NCBI RefSeq assembly: GCF_004116455.1 | Contig: NZ_PDJU01000001.1 | Span: 1-64,000, forward strand | DNA from: Arcobacter sp. F155 | GTDB taxonomy: Bacteria > Campylobacterota > Campylobacteria > Campylobacterales > Arcobacteraceae | Direction: 5' to 3' | Length of the DNA stretch: 64,000 nt | Part shown: piece after piece, positions 34,454-44,800 of the stretch | How the letters are laid out: the number at the start of each line of letters is the position of its first letter | Numbering within the stretch: position 1 is the stretch's first letter | Position numbers and translations under genes: made by a program | The notes under the pieces: model-generated | Databases searched by the model: none | What the model was told of the DNA's origin: nothing | The model's input: only the letters and a program-made list of their open reading frames with translations

Positions 34454-35086
34454 AAGCTCTTTTAACTCATCTAATTTTTTAATATGATAGTTTGCTTTTG
34501 AAAAGTCATGGGTTTTAGTAAACTCATTATGAACTACAGCACACTCAATACCTGCATTATATGCTGAAGTAAGACCTCTTTGTGAGTCTTCAACTATAAT
34601 AGTTTCTTCTTTTTTTGCATTAAACTTTTTAAGTCCTGCAATGTATGGGTCAGGTGCTGGTTTAGCTTTTGCATACTCTTCAACACAAAGAGTAAAATCC
34701 ATAAAATCAACAATACCTCTGTTTTTATGAATTAAATCAAAATCAACTCTTCTTGAAGTTGTAATAATAGCCATTTTATAGTTTTGAGATAACTCTTTAA
34801 GTAAAGGCTTTACACCTTGAATTTCAATATCTTTAGTTGTAAGAAACTCTTGATAGAATACATCTCTTTTTTCTCTTTGCTTATCAACTACATCTTTTGA
34901 AACCCCTTGAGCAAATGCAATTTCCCAAGCTGTTCCACCTCTAGCCATAATCTCTAAGTAAGTATCTAATTCAAGTGTTAGGTTTAACTCTTTTAGTGCT
35001 TTGACGTTAGCTTCATAATACCATTTTTCTGTTTCTACTAAAACACCATCATTATCAAAAAGTATAAATTTTTTTTTATTTGTCAT
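34439..35086 (-). CDS. HAD hydrolase, beta-phosphoglucomutase-like
   Basis: This encodes 215 residues from the ATG at 35084-35086, preceded by GAAGAG. It has KFILFDNDGVLVETEKWYY (motif I with DxDG, where the first Asp is nucleophile), MAIITTSRRVDF (motif II), the Lys in AKAKPAPDPYIAG (motif III) and IIVEDSQRGLTSAYNAG (motif IV). The helical cap falls at about residues 20-80. It is a phosphatase or phosphomutase of unknown substrate. Its start lies within the last codons of the upstream gene (11-bp overlap), indicating translational coupling with the duplicated-domain protein. Confidence 0.88.
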   Translation of the reverse strand: MTNKKKFILFDNDGVLVETEKWYYEANVKALKELNLTLELDTYLEIMARGGTAWEIAFAQGVSKDVVDKQREKRDVFYQEFLTTKDIEIQGVKPLLKELSQNYKMAIITTSRRVDFDLIHKNRGIVDFMDFTLCVEEYAKAKPAPDPYIAGLKKFNAKKEETIIVEDSQRGLTSAYNAGIECAVVHNEFTKTHDFSKANYHIKKLDELKELLSTL

Positions 35087-35483
35087 CGTACTCTTCAAAC
35101 TCTTCGTCATAGAAGCATCCAAGTTGACAGTGAGTAACTTTTATATCTGAGTTATTGATTGTAGAGCCTACTTTTCTTAGACTTGCACCTTTGTCTCTTG
35201 CTGTGTACCAAGCAACTTCACAATCAACTTTTTTATCCTGTGCAAAGTTTTGAGATAGTTTATTATATATATTGTCATCTAAGTCAGAGAAGTTAATTTT
35301 TCCAAAAACACCAAGTTCGCAGTTTGTAATTTTTATATTCATTGATTTTGTTACTTCAGCCATGTCTTTTGGCTTCATCCCAATTAATCTGGCAACTTTA
35401 AATGCTTTTAGACATGATAGTTTGCCATCTTCATCAAGATTTGTTAGAAGTAAATCTCTTTGAATATTGTCAAGTTTTTTCAT
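35076..35483 (-). CDS. Small protein with two tandem Cys-containing repeats, function unknown
   Basis: This encodes 135 residues with a clear internal duplication. Residues about 20-61 (KLSCLKAFKVARLIGMKPKD, ending KITNCELGVFG) align with about 83-123 (KVDCEVAWYTARDKGASLRK, ending KVTHCQLGCFY). Each unit has a Cys near its start, the pattern A-x-x-x-A-R-x-x-G, then I-K-[IV]-T-x-C-x-L-G. An extra Cys sits in the second unit. The ARxxG segment resembles the first part of a helix-turn-helix, and the Cys residues could bind a metal. I do not recognise a named family. It is coupled to the HAD gene downstream. Confidence 0.65.
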   Translation of the reverse strand: MKKLDNIQRDLLLTNLDEDGKLSCLKAFKVARLIGMKPKDMAEVTKSMNIKITNCELGVFGKINFSDLDDNIYNKLSQNFAQDKKVDCEVAWYTARDKGASLRKVGSTINNSDIKVTHCQLGCFYDEEFEEYDDK

Positions 35484-35585
35484 TAATTTATATAGCCTTA
35501 AAATTTTTTTGAATTATACAATTATACCATAACAATTGTGTAGCAAATGTGATAATTATATTCAATATTTATTGTATTACTAAAA

Positions 35586-35618
35586 AAAAAGCAGAGCAAG
35601 GAGAAAGCTCTGCTTTTT
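35586..35618 (-). terminator. Strong intrinsic terminator of the lipid-trafficking/LOG operon
   Basis: AAAAAGCAGAGC (35586-35597) and GCTCTGCTTTTT (35607-35618) pair perfectly over 12 bp around a 9-base loop. On the minus strand it is followed by a run of T. It ends the transcript that comes from 40111 through 35719. Confidence 0.85.
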
Positions 35619-35646
35619 AGGAGATTGTTTGTTCGCAAAAATGCTC

Positions 35647-35668
35647 TGAGTAAGTTCGCTGTTACTCA
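35647..35668. repeat. Second small inverted repeat in the intergenic region
   Basis: TGAGTAA (35647-35653) and TTACTCA (35662-35668) with an 8-base spacer lie next to a GTTCGC direct repeat (35631 and 35654). It is between the LOG stop and the terminator, in a 235-bp non-coding stretch. Confidence 0.45.
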
Positions 35669-35718
35669 TTGCTTAATAAAATTATAATAGTTAAGAATTA
35701 ATGAGCAGTAACAAAAAA

Positions 35719-36303
35719 TTAACAATTCGTTAACGCTTTTAAAATCTCCCATTTACTCTTTGGTGCTTCATAGTTTATAAAGCCTTTGTAAATCACTTCT
35801 ATATCGTCACTTACAATAATTGAATCAAGATGTTCTTTTAACATAAAACCTTCATTTACAGCATTTTGTAAAAAAGATAAAAGATTGTCATAATATCCAT
35901 TTAGGTTAAAAAAAGCGCAAGGTTTTGTACTATATCCCACTTGTATAGATGTTAATATCTCTGAGATTTCTTCTAAAGTACCACATCCACCAGGAAATGC
36001 AATAAAAGCATCAGAAAGCTCTTCCATCTTTGCTTTCCTTTCTCTTATATCATTTACTTTAATGATATTTGAAAGCTTTTCATTTTCAAGTTCTTTACTT
36101 GCAAGGTCATGGGTAATTACTCCATAAACAGGAATATTCTTTTCTAAAGCATGGTTTGAAATAACTCCCATAAGTCCAGCTTTACTTCCTCCGTAAACAA
36201 TTGAACAATTCTCTTTAGCTAGATAATCAACCATTTTCAAGGCTGTATTTTTATATATCTCATTTTTCCCAAAGTTTGAACCACAATATACTGCAATATT
36301 CAT
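35719..36303 (-). CDS. LOG family protein (nucleotide 5'-monophosphate phosphoribohydrolase-like)
   Basis: This encodes 194 residues. It has the Rossmann start NIAVYCGSNFGKNEIYK, GGSKAGLMGVISNHAL, the dinucleotide-type motif FIAFPGGCGTLEEISEIL (about residues 100-118, PGGxGTxxE) and RERKAKMEELSDAF. These define LOG proteins, formerly annotated as lysine decarboxylases, which cleave ribose 5-phosphate from nucleotides such as cytokinin precursors or AMP. It follows the RND gene with 4 bp between, so it is the last gene of that operon. The physiological substrate in this organism is unknown. Confidence 0.9.
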   Translation of the reverse strand: MNIAVYCGSNFGKNEIYKNTALKMVDYLAKENCSIVYGGSKAGLMGVISNHALEKNIPVYGVITHDLASKELENEKLSNIIKVNDIRERKAKMEELSDAFIAFPGGCGTLEEISEILTSIQVGYSTKPCAFFNLNGYYDNLLSFLQNAVNEGFMLKEHLDSIIVSDDIEVIYKGFINYEAPKSKWEILKALTNC

Positions 36304-36307
36304 TTAC

Positions 36308-38797
36308 TTAAATGCTCCTAGCTTTTTTATTACCATAAGGTTTTAATAGAATTAATAGTTTTGGAAGTAAAAGTAGGGCAGAGCTTAAAATAGTTGCCAT
36401 TACAATTACTGTTAATAGTCCAAAATAGATAGTAGGAATAAGATTTGATAATACTAAAATACAGAATCCAACAATTACTACTAAAGAAGTATAAGTCATA
36501 GCATAACCGATACTTTCGTGACTTCTTTTCATAGCTTCCATATAGTTATGGTCTTTTTTATACTCTTCATGAAATCTATGAATATAGTGAATAGTATCAT
36601 CTACCCCAATTCCTATAGAAATAGCTGCAATAGTAATAGTCATAATATCTAGTGGAATAGTAAGCCATCCCATAATTCCAAAGATAATAGAGATAGGAAC
36701 AATATTTGCCAAGATTGCAATTGTTGCTATTTTAAATGATTTAAATAGTATCAAAAACATTACAAATAAAATTATAACAACAAAACCTAAAGTCTTGATT
36801 TGCGAATCAAATAGCGATTGAAGCATGTTGTTATATAAAACCATTAGATTTGATAATCTAAACTCTACACTTGAGCTATTTATTACAGCTGGAAGTTCAC
36901 TATTAATTCTTTTTAAAAGCTCATCCCTTCTTAAATCGGGATTTGAATCAATGATTCTAGTTGTAATTCTTGCTTGATTATTTTCAATATTAATATAAGG
37001 ACTTAGAATTATCTTTTTATACTCTTCAGGAAGCTTTTTATAAAGTAAAGCAAGGGTAAAGCTATCTAACTCTTTTCCTTCATTTAATGTTTTTCCTATT
37101 TTTAAAAGAGTTGCTAATGATTGAACTTTTCCTATTTCCTCAATAGATTCTAAATAGTTATGTACTCTTAGAATGACATTTAGTTTATCCCTTGTAAACC
37201 AATACTCTTCACTACTTTTATCAATAGCAAATTCATCTTCAAAAGAGTCAAAACCAAAGCTATCTTTTGATACTTTAACTTCTTGTTTCTCTTCCTCTTT
37301 AAAAGTAATTACTACATCTAAAGGAGTTGTTCCTCCTAGACTTTCATCAATTACTTTCATTCCTTTGTATATCTGCGTTGATTCTTTAAAGTAGTTAATA
37401 AAACTATTTTCAACAATAAGTTTTGAAGCTCCTGTTAGTGCAAAAACTACTACAACAATACTAGTAAAGATGATTTTTTTACCATGGAATTCTACTAGGT
37501 ATTTTGATAGAGCAATTGTTTTTAGCTTGAAGTTAGACTCTTTAGGACTTTGAACTCTTTTTAGTAGTATTAAGATAGCTGGAAATACTATAAAAGAGAT
37601 AACTAAAGAAATAGCAATACCAGTACTCATCATCCAACCTAAGTTTTTAACTGGTTGAATACCTGATAAAACTAAAGAACCAAACCCTGCAATAGTAGTA
37701 ATAATAGCAAAGAATGATGGGTTTAGTTTTGATAAAATAGTATTTATTACAAGCTTATATTGTGAAGAGTTAGGATAGATAGAACTAAGTTCTCTATATC
37801 TTACAATTAAGTGTAAAACAATAGATATTGTAATAATTAATTGTAATGCAATAAAGTTTGATGAGATAACTGTTACTTCCCAAGCAAAGAAACCTAAAGC
37901 ACCTGTTGTTGAAACTACTGAAAGTACACAGATTAATAAAGGTAGAGTTATCCAAATCATTTGTCTAAAAATAATCCATAAAATAAGGATTAGAAGTAGA
38001 ACTAAAGTTGAACCATAGATAACTAAATCATTTTTTACAAAAGTGATAATATCATCTGCAATCATATTTACTCCGCCTAAAAATAGGGAAGCATTATTTT
38101 GATACTGCGCAATTACTGTTCTTATCTCTTCTATTGTTTGACTATTTTCTTCTCTTTGTTTATCTCTAAATAGTTTGAACTCTTTTTGAATCTTAGTTAA
38201 TTGTTGTTTTTCTTCTTCACTTAAACTATTAGTTCTTTGTTTATCTAAAAGTTTTTTTCTTTTATCAATAAATTTAAAATACTCTTTATTTTCTTTTAGA
38301 TTTAGAACTAGTGCTGTTGTTTTAAAATCAGAACTAACTAAGGCATTTTTATATATCTCAGAAGTTAAAAACTCTTCTTTTACAAGTTTTTTGTCTGGAT
38401 TACTATTTTCTAATGTTCTTATATTATCAACAAGTTTTGTTAACTTTTGAACAGGAGATTGAAGGAGGGGAACATTTAAAATAGAAGTTACAGAGGCAAT
38501 ATTCTCTATTTGTGTTAGCTCTTCTGATAGTTCTTTTAACTCTTCAAGAGTTTCATCATGAAGTAAATCTTTTTTTGGAGAATATGTAACTAGTAAGAAA
38601 TCAGGATTATAGTATAACTTTGAAACTTTTCTAGCAAATTGTAAGTCTTTGTCATCATCAAGAAGTAGTGTTTCTGAAGAAGCGTCAATCTCTAACTTTG
38701 TAGAGTAATATCCTAAGAATATTACTCCTAATAAAAGTATAAAAACTGTTTTAAAGGGGTGTTTTATAACAGTTAAATCAAAAAACTTTTTAGTCAT
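36308..38797 (-). CDS. RND-family exporter (MmpL/HpnN-like)
   Basis: This encodes 829 residues. The architecture is one N-terminal helix, a large periplasmic loop (about 40-240), five helices, a second helix and loop (about 445-655), and five more helices. In the membrane part SIGIGVDDTIHYIHRFHEE (about residues 725-743) is the acidic, proton-coupling TM region typical of RND/SSD proteins. Such proteins move lipids or hydrophobic molecules. It is followed upstream in the operon by mlaC and mlaA, the same trio seen in Campylobacter, so phospholipid trafficking between the membranes is the best inference. No MlaFEDB ABC transporter is present here. Confidence 0.88.
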   Translation of the reverse strand: MTKKFFDLTVIKHPFKTVFILLLGVIFLGYYSTKLEIDASSETLLLDDDKDLQFARKVSKLYYNPDFLLVTYSPKKDLLHDETLEELKELSEELTQIENIASVTSILNVPLLQSPVQKLTKLVDNIRTLENSNPDKKLVKEEFLTSEIYKNALVSSDFKTTALVLNLKENKEYFKFIDKRKKLLDKQRTNSLSEEEKQQLTKIQKEFKLFRDKQREENSQTIEEIRTVIAQYQNNASLFLGGVNMIADDIITFVKNDLVIYGSTLVLLLILILWIIFRQMIWITLPLLICVLSVVSTTGALGFFAWEVTVISSNFIALQLIITISIVLHLIVRYRELSSIYPNSSQYKLVINTILSKLNPSFFAIITTIAGFGSLVLSGIQPVKNLGWMMSTGIAISLVISFIVFPAILILLKRVQSPKESNFKLKTIALSKYLVEFHGKKIIFTSIVVVVFALTGASKLIVENSFINYFKESTQIYKGMKVIDESLGGTTPLDVVITFKEEEKQEVKVSKDSFGFDSFEDEFAIDKSSEEYWFTRDKLNVILRVHNYLESIEEIGKVQSLATLLKIGKTLNEGKELDSFTLALLYKKLPEEYKKIILSPYINIENNQARITTRIIDSNPDLRRDELLKRINSELPAVINSSSVEFRLSNLMVLYNNMLQSLFDSQIKTLGFVVIILFVMFLILFKSFKIATIAILANIVPISIIFGIMGWLTIPLDIMTITIAAISIGIGVDDTIHYIHRFHEEYKKDHNYMEAMKRSHESIGYAMTYTSLVVIVGFCILVLSNLIPTIYFGLLTVIVMATILSSALLLLPKLLILLKPYGNKKARSI

Positions 38798-38803
38798 ATT
38801 AAA

Positions 38804-39376
38804 TTATTTTTTACTATTTAAGTTTTTTAATAAATCATCAAAAGATTTGTCTTTTAAAAATCCTGCGAATTGTTGTCTGTAAGTTTGAATAATACTTACT
38901 CCAAGTAGATTGATATCATAAATCTTCCATTCATCTTTTGCTTTTTGGTAGAATTTATAGTTAATATCAAAGTTTTCTTTCTCACCAACAAGTACAGTAT
39001 TTACAATAATTCTATTGCTTTTTGGTTCTTGTGTCCCTAAAAATTTAATCTCTTGATTTGTATATAAATCAAGTTTGTTAAGGTATGACTTTTTTAAAAC
39101 TTTAGTAAATAGTGAAGTGAACTCTTCTTTTTTATCATTTGAAAGTGTATTCCACTCTTTTCCAAGTGATAATCTAGCCATTAAAGTATAGTCAAAGATT
39201 GGATCCATCTTTGAAATTATTTGTTGACTTTTAGTCTCTTTATTTAGTTCTTTACTTTTTAAAATAGAAAGTACTTCATTTACTTTTTTAACCATATGTG
39301 GTTCTATTTCTTCTTTAGTTACTGCGAATATTAAAGTTGTAGAAACTAGAAATAGTAGAAAATATTTTTTTAACAT
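38804..39376 (-). CDS. mlaC: MlaC/Ttg2D-like periplasmic phospholipid-binding protein
   Basis: This encodes 190 residues. The signal peptide (MLKKYFLLFLVSTTLIFA) leads to a mature protein with IISKMDPIFDYTLMARLSLG, LDLYTNQEIKFLGTQEP and WKIYDINLLGVSIIQTYRQQF, the signature of the MlaC/Ttg2 fold. The protein is thought to carry phospholipids between membranes. It is 6 bp from the RND gene and 3 bp from mlaA, so the three are one operon. All signature segments are present at normal length. Confidence 0.92.
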   Translation of the reverse strand: MLKKYFLLFLVSTTLIFAVTKEEIEPHMVKKVNEVLSILKSKELNKETKSQQIISKMDPIFDYTLMARLSLGKEWNTLSNDKKEEFTSLFTKVLKKSYLNKLDLYTNQEIKFLGTQEPKSNRIIVNTVLVGEKENFDINYKFYQKAKDEWKIYDINLLGVSIIQTYRQQFAGFLKDKSFDDLLKNLNSKK

Positions 39377-39379
39377 TGA

Positions 39380-40111
39380 TTATTCCTTAATCTCTTTTTC
39401 TCTTCTTTGGTTGTATGCATTTTTTAGTAGTGAATATAAATCAATTGCATCTTTTGTAAATGTTTCATATCTTCCCTGATTTAAAGAAACATTGTTTACT
39501 AATTTAATTGCTTGTATTCCTAACGTTTTTTCAGCTCTGTCTGGTATTTTATAATCTAATGAACTTACATCTGTTAACGGTGAAATATAACCATCAGCAA
39601 CCAGTCCAAAAGTATCCCTTAGGTTTGAAGGACCAAAAAATGGTAATACTAAATGAAAACCTTCACCAGCTCCATAAAAAGCAAGAGTTTGACCAAAGTC
39701 TTCTTTTCTTTCTTTTAGGTTCATACTTGTTGCAGGATCCATTAGTCCAGCAATACCAATTGTAGAGTTTATTGCAAATCTACCTAACTCTTCTAAAGCG
39801 TAGTTAAATTTTAATTGAAGAACATTGTTTACAAATCTAATTGGAAACGTAACATTATCAATAAAATTTGAAATACCAGTTCTAGCTATTTCTGGTACAA
39901 CTGTTGCATAACCTTTTGCTGTTGGTTCTAAGATGTTTAGGTAAACATAATGATTAAATGAAGTCATTGTACGGTTATAATCAACAAGAGGGTCAAAGCT
40001 CTCTTTAGGCGTACTAAATTCACTAAACTCATTATTAAAATCATCTTTTTCTAGTTCTTGAGCAAAACTAATGCTCACAAGCATTAAAAAAAGAACAACT
40101 AACTTTTTCAT
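39380..40111 (-). CDS. mlaA: MlaA/VacJ family protein, no lipobox
   Basis: This encodes 243 residues. After the signal peptide (MKKLVVLFLMLVSISFAQ) comes the MlaA core: DPLVDYNRTMTSFNHYVY, RTGISNFIDNVTFPIRFVNN, and LPFFGPSNLRDTFGLVADGY. MlaA usually sits in the outer membrane as a lipoprotein with OmpC/F and removes phospholipids from the outer leaflet. Here the signal ends SISFAQ with no cysteine, so the protein would not be lipidated. It is the first gene of the RND-containing operon. The absence of the lipid anchor is unusual for the family. Confidence 0.92.
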   Translation of the reverse strand: MKKLVVLFLMLVSISFAQELEKDDFNNEFSEFSTPKESFDPLVDYNRTMTSFNHYVYLNILEPTAKGYATVVPEIARTGISNFIDNVTFPIRFVNNVLQLKFNYALEELGRFAINSTIGIAGLMDPATSMNLKERKEDFGQTLAFYGAGEGFHLVLPFFGPSNLRDTFGLVADGYISPLTDVSSLDYKIPDRAEKTLGIQAIKLVNNVSLNQGRYETFTKDAIDLYSLLKNAYNQRREKEIKE

Positions 40112-40171
40112 TTTAACTTTTCCTTGTGTGTATAAGAGAGATAGAATACCTAAAAATATTATAAAAAAAGC

Positions 40172-41023
40172 TTAATGTGATAAATTGTTATTTAGTAAAT
40201 CAATAGCCTGTAACGGATCTACTTGTATACCATGTATTCTAAATGAGAAATGTAAGTGAGGTCCCGTAACTCTACCTGTGCTACCACTTAGACCAATGAT
40301 ATCACCTTTTTTTACAAGGTCACCTTCTTTATAGTTCATTTTACTTAAGTGATAGTAGCCAGAATAGATACCATTTCCATGGTCAAGAACAATAGAGTTC
40401 CCAGCATAAAATCTATCTTTTGCAATAACAACTTTCCCATTGTTAATTGCTTTTATTTTAGTACCAACTTTAGCTCTATAGTCTGTTCCACTATGGTATG
40501 ATTTTAGACTTCCGTTATAAACTCTTTTTCTCCCAAAATCACTAGTTATCTTAGTTTCAAGGGGATATATGAATTTATCATTGATATAAAGAGTTTTACT
40601 TGTAGTGTTGTAGATTTTCATAGCTTCTTTATACTCTTTTGAAACACGTTTTTTGTTTTTTTCATTTAATGTAACTTTTGAGCTATCTACATTTATAACT
40701 TCACTTTTATATTTTCCATCAATAACTTCAATAGGAATACCTTTGAAGACTTTTTTCTCATTTTCAATATAAGAGATGATGATTTTATACTTTTTTAAAT
40801 CCTTGTAGTAAGAGATAGGAACTAAAGCATAATAACTATTTTTTTTGTTTGGGAATTTAAAAAAGTTGATGTTGTGATTATCTAAAGTAAGTTTTGGTTC
40901 TTTGATATTTTCTTTAACAATTTTAAGAAATAAAGTATTTGCATTTTCTACCTTTTTAGAAGATATTTTAAGTGCAAATATAAGTTGATTAATAATAAAT
41001 AAAAGTATAAATATTTTTTTCAT
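40172..41023 (-). CDS. M23 family metallopeptidase (LytM-type)
   Basis: This encodes 283 residues with a signal peptide (MKKIFILLFIINQLIFA). A C-terminal LytM/M23 domain (about 160-275) has the zinc ligands in SYHSGTDYRAKVGT and GPHLHFSFRIHG. Motifs SDFGRKRVYNG and IVLDHGNGIYSGYYHLSKM match the peptidoglycan endopeptidases of this family. The N-terminal 150 residues are unlike standard domains. It should cut peptide cross-bridges in the cell wall, as related cell-shape enzymes do in Campylobacter and Helicobacter. The gene is divergent from yebC. Confidence 0.9.
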   Translation of the reverse strand: MKKIFILLFIINQLIFALKISSKKVENANTLFLKIVKENIKEPKLTLDNHNINFFKFPNKKNSYYALVPISYYKDLKKYKIIISYIENEKKVFKGIPIEVIDGKYKSEVINVDSSKVTLNEKNKKRVSKEYKEAMKIYNTTSKTLYINDKFIYPLETKITSDFGRKRVYNGSLKSYHSGTDYRAKVGTKIKAINNGKVVIAKDRFYAGNSIVLDHGNGIYSGYYHLSKMNYKEGDLVKKGDIIGLSGSTGRVTGPHLHFSFRIHGIQVDPLQAIDLLNNNLSH

Positions 41024-41118
41024 GATGGAATCTTATCCAAAAAATATTATTACTATCTTATAAAGCTATTATATCAAAAAGGGTATACTACGCAAAAATT
41101 AAAGTTTATGGAGTTTTT

Positions 41119-41826
41119 ATGGGTAGAGCCTTTGAATATCGAAAAGCAGCAAAAATGAAAAGATGGGGAAATATGTCAAGAGTTTTCCCAAAACTAGCAA
41201 AAGCAATCGAAATTGCAGCAAAAGCTGGAGGTGGTGATCCTGAAATGAACCCAGTTTTAAGAACAGCTATTCTTAATGCTAAAGCACAAAACTTACCAAA
41301 AGCAAACATTGAAGCGGCTATTAAAAGAGCAACAGGAAAAGATGCAAAAAACTATACTGATGTTAACTTTGAAGGAAAAGGTCCTCATGGAGTATTAGTA
41401 TTTGTAGAGTGTGCAACTGATAACAATACTAGAACTGTTGCAAATGTAAAAATGCACTTTAACAAAAATGGTGGTCAAGTTGTTCCAACTGGTTCTTTAG
41501 AGTTTATGTTTGATAGAAAAGCTATTTTTGAGTTTGATAAACCAGATATGGATTTAGAAGAGTTAGAATTAGAACTTATTGATGCAGGATTAGAAGAACT
41601 TGAAGAAGAAGATGGTTTATGTATAGCACTTGCAGACTATACTGACTTTGGTAATATGAATACAAAATTTGAAGAGCTTGGACTTGAGCTTAAAAAAGCT
41701 GAGTTAAAAAGAATCTCAAATAATCCACAAGAGTTTACAGAAGAACAACAAGAAGAGATTGGAAAGTTATTAGAAAAACTTGAAGAAGATGATGACGTTC
41801 AAGCAATCTTTACAAACATGGAATAA
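41119..41826 (+). CDS. YebC/PmpR family transcriptional regulator
   Basis: This encodes 235 residues, typical of the YebC family. It has [21 protein letters not shown], a family-specific start, [27 protein letters not shown]-type helices (here [20 protein letters not shown]), and [20 protein letters not shown]. The family binds DNA or nascent-peptide ribosomes; recent work links some members to ribosome rescue at proline stretches, so either role is possible. It ends at a bidirectional hairpin before the convergent hybrid kinase. No regulator target is visible. Confidence 0.92.
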   Translation: MGRAFEYRKAAKMKRWGNMSRVFPKLAKAIEIAAKAGGGDPEMNPVLRTAILNAKAQNLPKANIEAAIKRATGKDAKNYTDVNFEGKGPHGVLVFVECATDNNTRTVANVKMHFNKNGGQVVPTGSLEFMFDRKAIFEFDKPDMDLEELELELIDAGLEELEEEDGLCIALADYTDFGNMNTKFEELGLELKKAELKRISNNPQEFTEEQQEEIGKLLEKLEEDDDVQAIFTNME

Positions 41827-41828
41827 AA

Positions 41829-41853
41829 TTTAAGTACCTTTTAGGTACTTAAA
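41829..41853. terminator. Hairpin between yebC and the hybrid kinase
   Basis: TTTAAGTACCT (41829-41839) and AGGTACTTAAA (41843-41853) pair perfectly over 11 bp with a 3-base loop. The right arm covers the stop codon of the minus-strand kinase gene. A T-run follows on the minus strand. Confidence 0.65.
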
Positions 41854-44800
41854 CTCTATTTGATTTAAGCCAATTATTACACTCATTTACAACTTTTTCT
41901 AATCCCGTAATTATTTTTTCTAGATTTTCATCACTTAATTTTTCTTTCTCTTTTATCTCTTTTTCACAATCAATTAAGAAGTCTCCAAACTTTTCAGCTC
42001 CTAATGTTTTAGATAAACCTTTTAGTGTATGAATCTCTGAAGTTAAATTTTCAATATCATCTCTTTGTTTAAATGCTTTTATATTTGAAAGATAGTTCTT
42101 TTTACTTTCTCTAAAGTTAATAAGAAGGTTTTTATATAAGTCTTCTCTACCTAACATTCTATCTATAGCACTTTGTGCATCAAAATATAAATTATCTTCT
42201 TTTGTTTTTGTTGATATTTCACTTACTTCTTTTTGTATAAGCTCTTTTCCAGATAAAACTTTTGTAACTTTTGCTTTAAGCTCTTTTATATCAATTGGTT
42301 TAGCAATATGATCAATCATTCCATATTCAAATGCTTTATTTATATCATCTGTAAGTGCATTTGCAGTCATTGCAATAATAGGAAGATTTTTATAGTTGTC
42401 ATCTGCTTTGATTTTTTTAGTTGCAGTATATCCATCCATTATTGGCATATGAATATCCATTAAAATTAGACTATAGTAATCACTATTATGCTCTTTTAGT
42501 TTTTCTATTGCTTCTAAACCATTTGCTGCAATTTCAATATTTTTTACAAAGTCACTTAACAGTGTTTGAGCTAATTCTTGGTTAATGTCATTATCTTCTA
42601 CAAGTAGAATATTTGCATCATAAAGTATATTTTGTTCTAGAGAGTTCTCTTTTTCTAGTGACTCTTTCTCTTTTATATTTTTAACTATCTTTGTTGAGAT
42701 AGTAAAGAAGAAGCTACTTCCTTCATTTTTTTTACTTTTAAAGCCAATTTCTCCATTCATAAGCTCCACAAGTTTTTTAGATATTGCAAGTCCTAGTCCT
42801 GTTCCTCCATACTCTTTTGAAATAGAGCTATCTTCTTGAGAAAATGATTTAAATAGTTTTTCTTGATTTTTCTTAGCAATACCTTTTCCAGTATCTATAA
42901 CAGAGAATCTAAGCTTGATATCATCATTATCTTTTGATAAAAATTCTATTTTTACTTTGATATAACCTTTTTGGGTAAATTTAACAGCATTACTAATAAG
43001 ATTAGTTAGAATTTGAAATAGTCTTAACTTATCTCCTAATATAAACTCAGGTATAAGCTCATCTTGTTCTATTATAAACTCAAGCTCTTTTTCTTCAATC
43101 ATATGACTAAAGATATCATTTATAGCACTTACTGATTCCCTTAGACTTATCGTCTCATAATTGATTTCTAGTTTTCCTGCTTCAATTTTAGAAAAGTCTA
43201 AAATATCATTTATGATTTTTAAAAGAATATTTGCAGAGGTTTGTGACTTTTTAATATAGTCCTTTGCTTTGTCTTTATCTATATCTATATTTTTTATAGC
43301 AAGGGTTGTCATTCCTATTATTCCATTCATTGGAGTTCTTATTTCATGACTCATATTTGCTAAGAAATCACTTTTTGCTTTACTTGCATTTAATGCTTTT
43401 TGTCTTGCATTGATTAGCTCAATCTCAACTTCTTTTCTTTTACTAATCTCTGCTTTTAGTTTTCTATTCCAAAATACAATTGGTATTAAAATTAAAAGAG
43501 AAATAGCAATTATTTTATATATAAGGTTATAATCAATCTTATCTTCAAATCTTACTGTAATCCATTTATCATAAATCTCTTTTATCTCTTTTTGAGTAAC
43601 TGCATTTATTGCTTTTGTAAAAATAGTATTTAAAAGAGGTTCATCTTTTCTTGTCCCTATAGAAAGCTCTAAATCAAAACCTACTTTACCTGCAATTTTT
43701 ATCTCATAGTTTCCTTGCTCTTGTAGTTCATAACTAATACTTCCTAGTGCATCAATATAACCATAGACTTCTTTACTTCTAACTTTTTCTAGTCCTTCTT
43801 TTATATTAGCAACTCCCACAATATTTAGTTCAGGATAAGCTCTTTTTATTAAATTAGAGTGAGCATATTTTTTTACAATAGCTACTTTTTTATCTTTTAC
43901 TTCATCTAAGTCAGTTACAAAAATCTCTTCGTTTCTTGTTGCAATTACAGTTGTTTGTTTTATATATGGTTTTGTGAAATCAAGATATTCTCTTCTACTT
44001 GGTAGGTTTTGTACAATAGGTAAAATATCACATCGACCTTGTTTTATATATTCATGGGATTGTGCCCAAGTTTGTGTTGGTTCAAGTAGTATTTTTATAC
44101 CAATCTTTGATTCCATAATTTGAATCATGTCTTCTGCTATACCTATATGTTTCCCTTCTTCGCTTATTGCTTCATAAGGAAGTGCATCAGGAAGAGCACA
44201 CATTCTAATAACTTTTTTATTTTGTAGGAATCTTAACTCTTCTCTTGATAGTTCAATTTTTTCTTCTTCTTTTGTTGTCTCAGAGCCAAACCATTTGTTT
44301 TCTAACACTGATAATTCACCAGGAGTTAGTGTTAATAAACCTTTATTTATGATACTTATTAGTTCAGGCTTATTTTTGTGTGACATAAAGTGTAGTTTAC
44401 TTGTCTCTTTATTGTTGTATTCATGGAACCAACCAGACACTTTTAAATCAGAAAAAAAGTGTTTTTTAATCATATATTTTAGTACAGGTTCAGGGTCAAT
44501 AAATGCATAAACTTCTCCTTTAGATACTAGTTTTAATCCTTCTAGTGTAGAATCAACTAATCTTAGTTTTAGGTCTGGATGGTTTTTTCTTAAATATTTC
44601 TCATATGCATATCCTCTTCCTACAGCTATTGTTTTATTTTCTAATGAGGAAATATTACTAATCTCATCTGCTGTTTTTTTTGTTGCATATGCGGGTTTAT
44701 ATGAAAATGCTGCTTCTGAAAAAATCCATTTTTGCTTTCTCTCTTCTATTATTCCAACAGGGTGAACTAAGTCAATCTCTTTGTTTTCAAACTTATCCAT

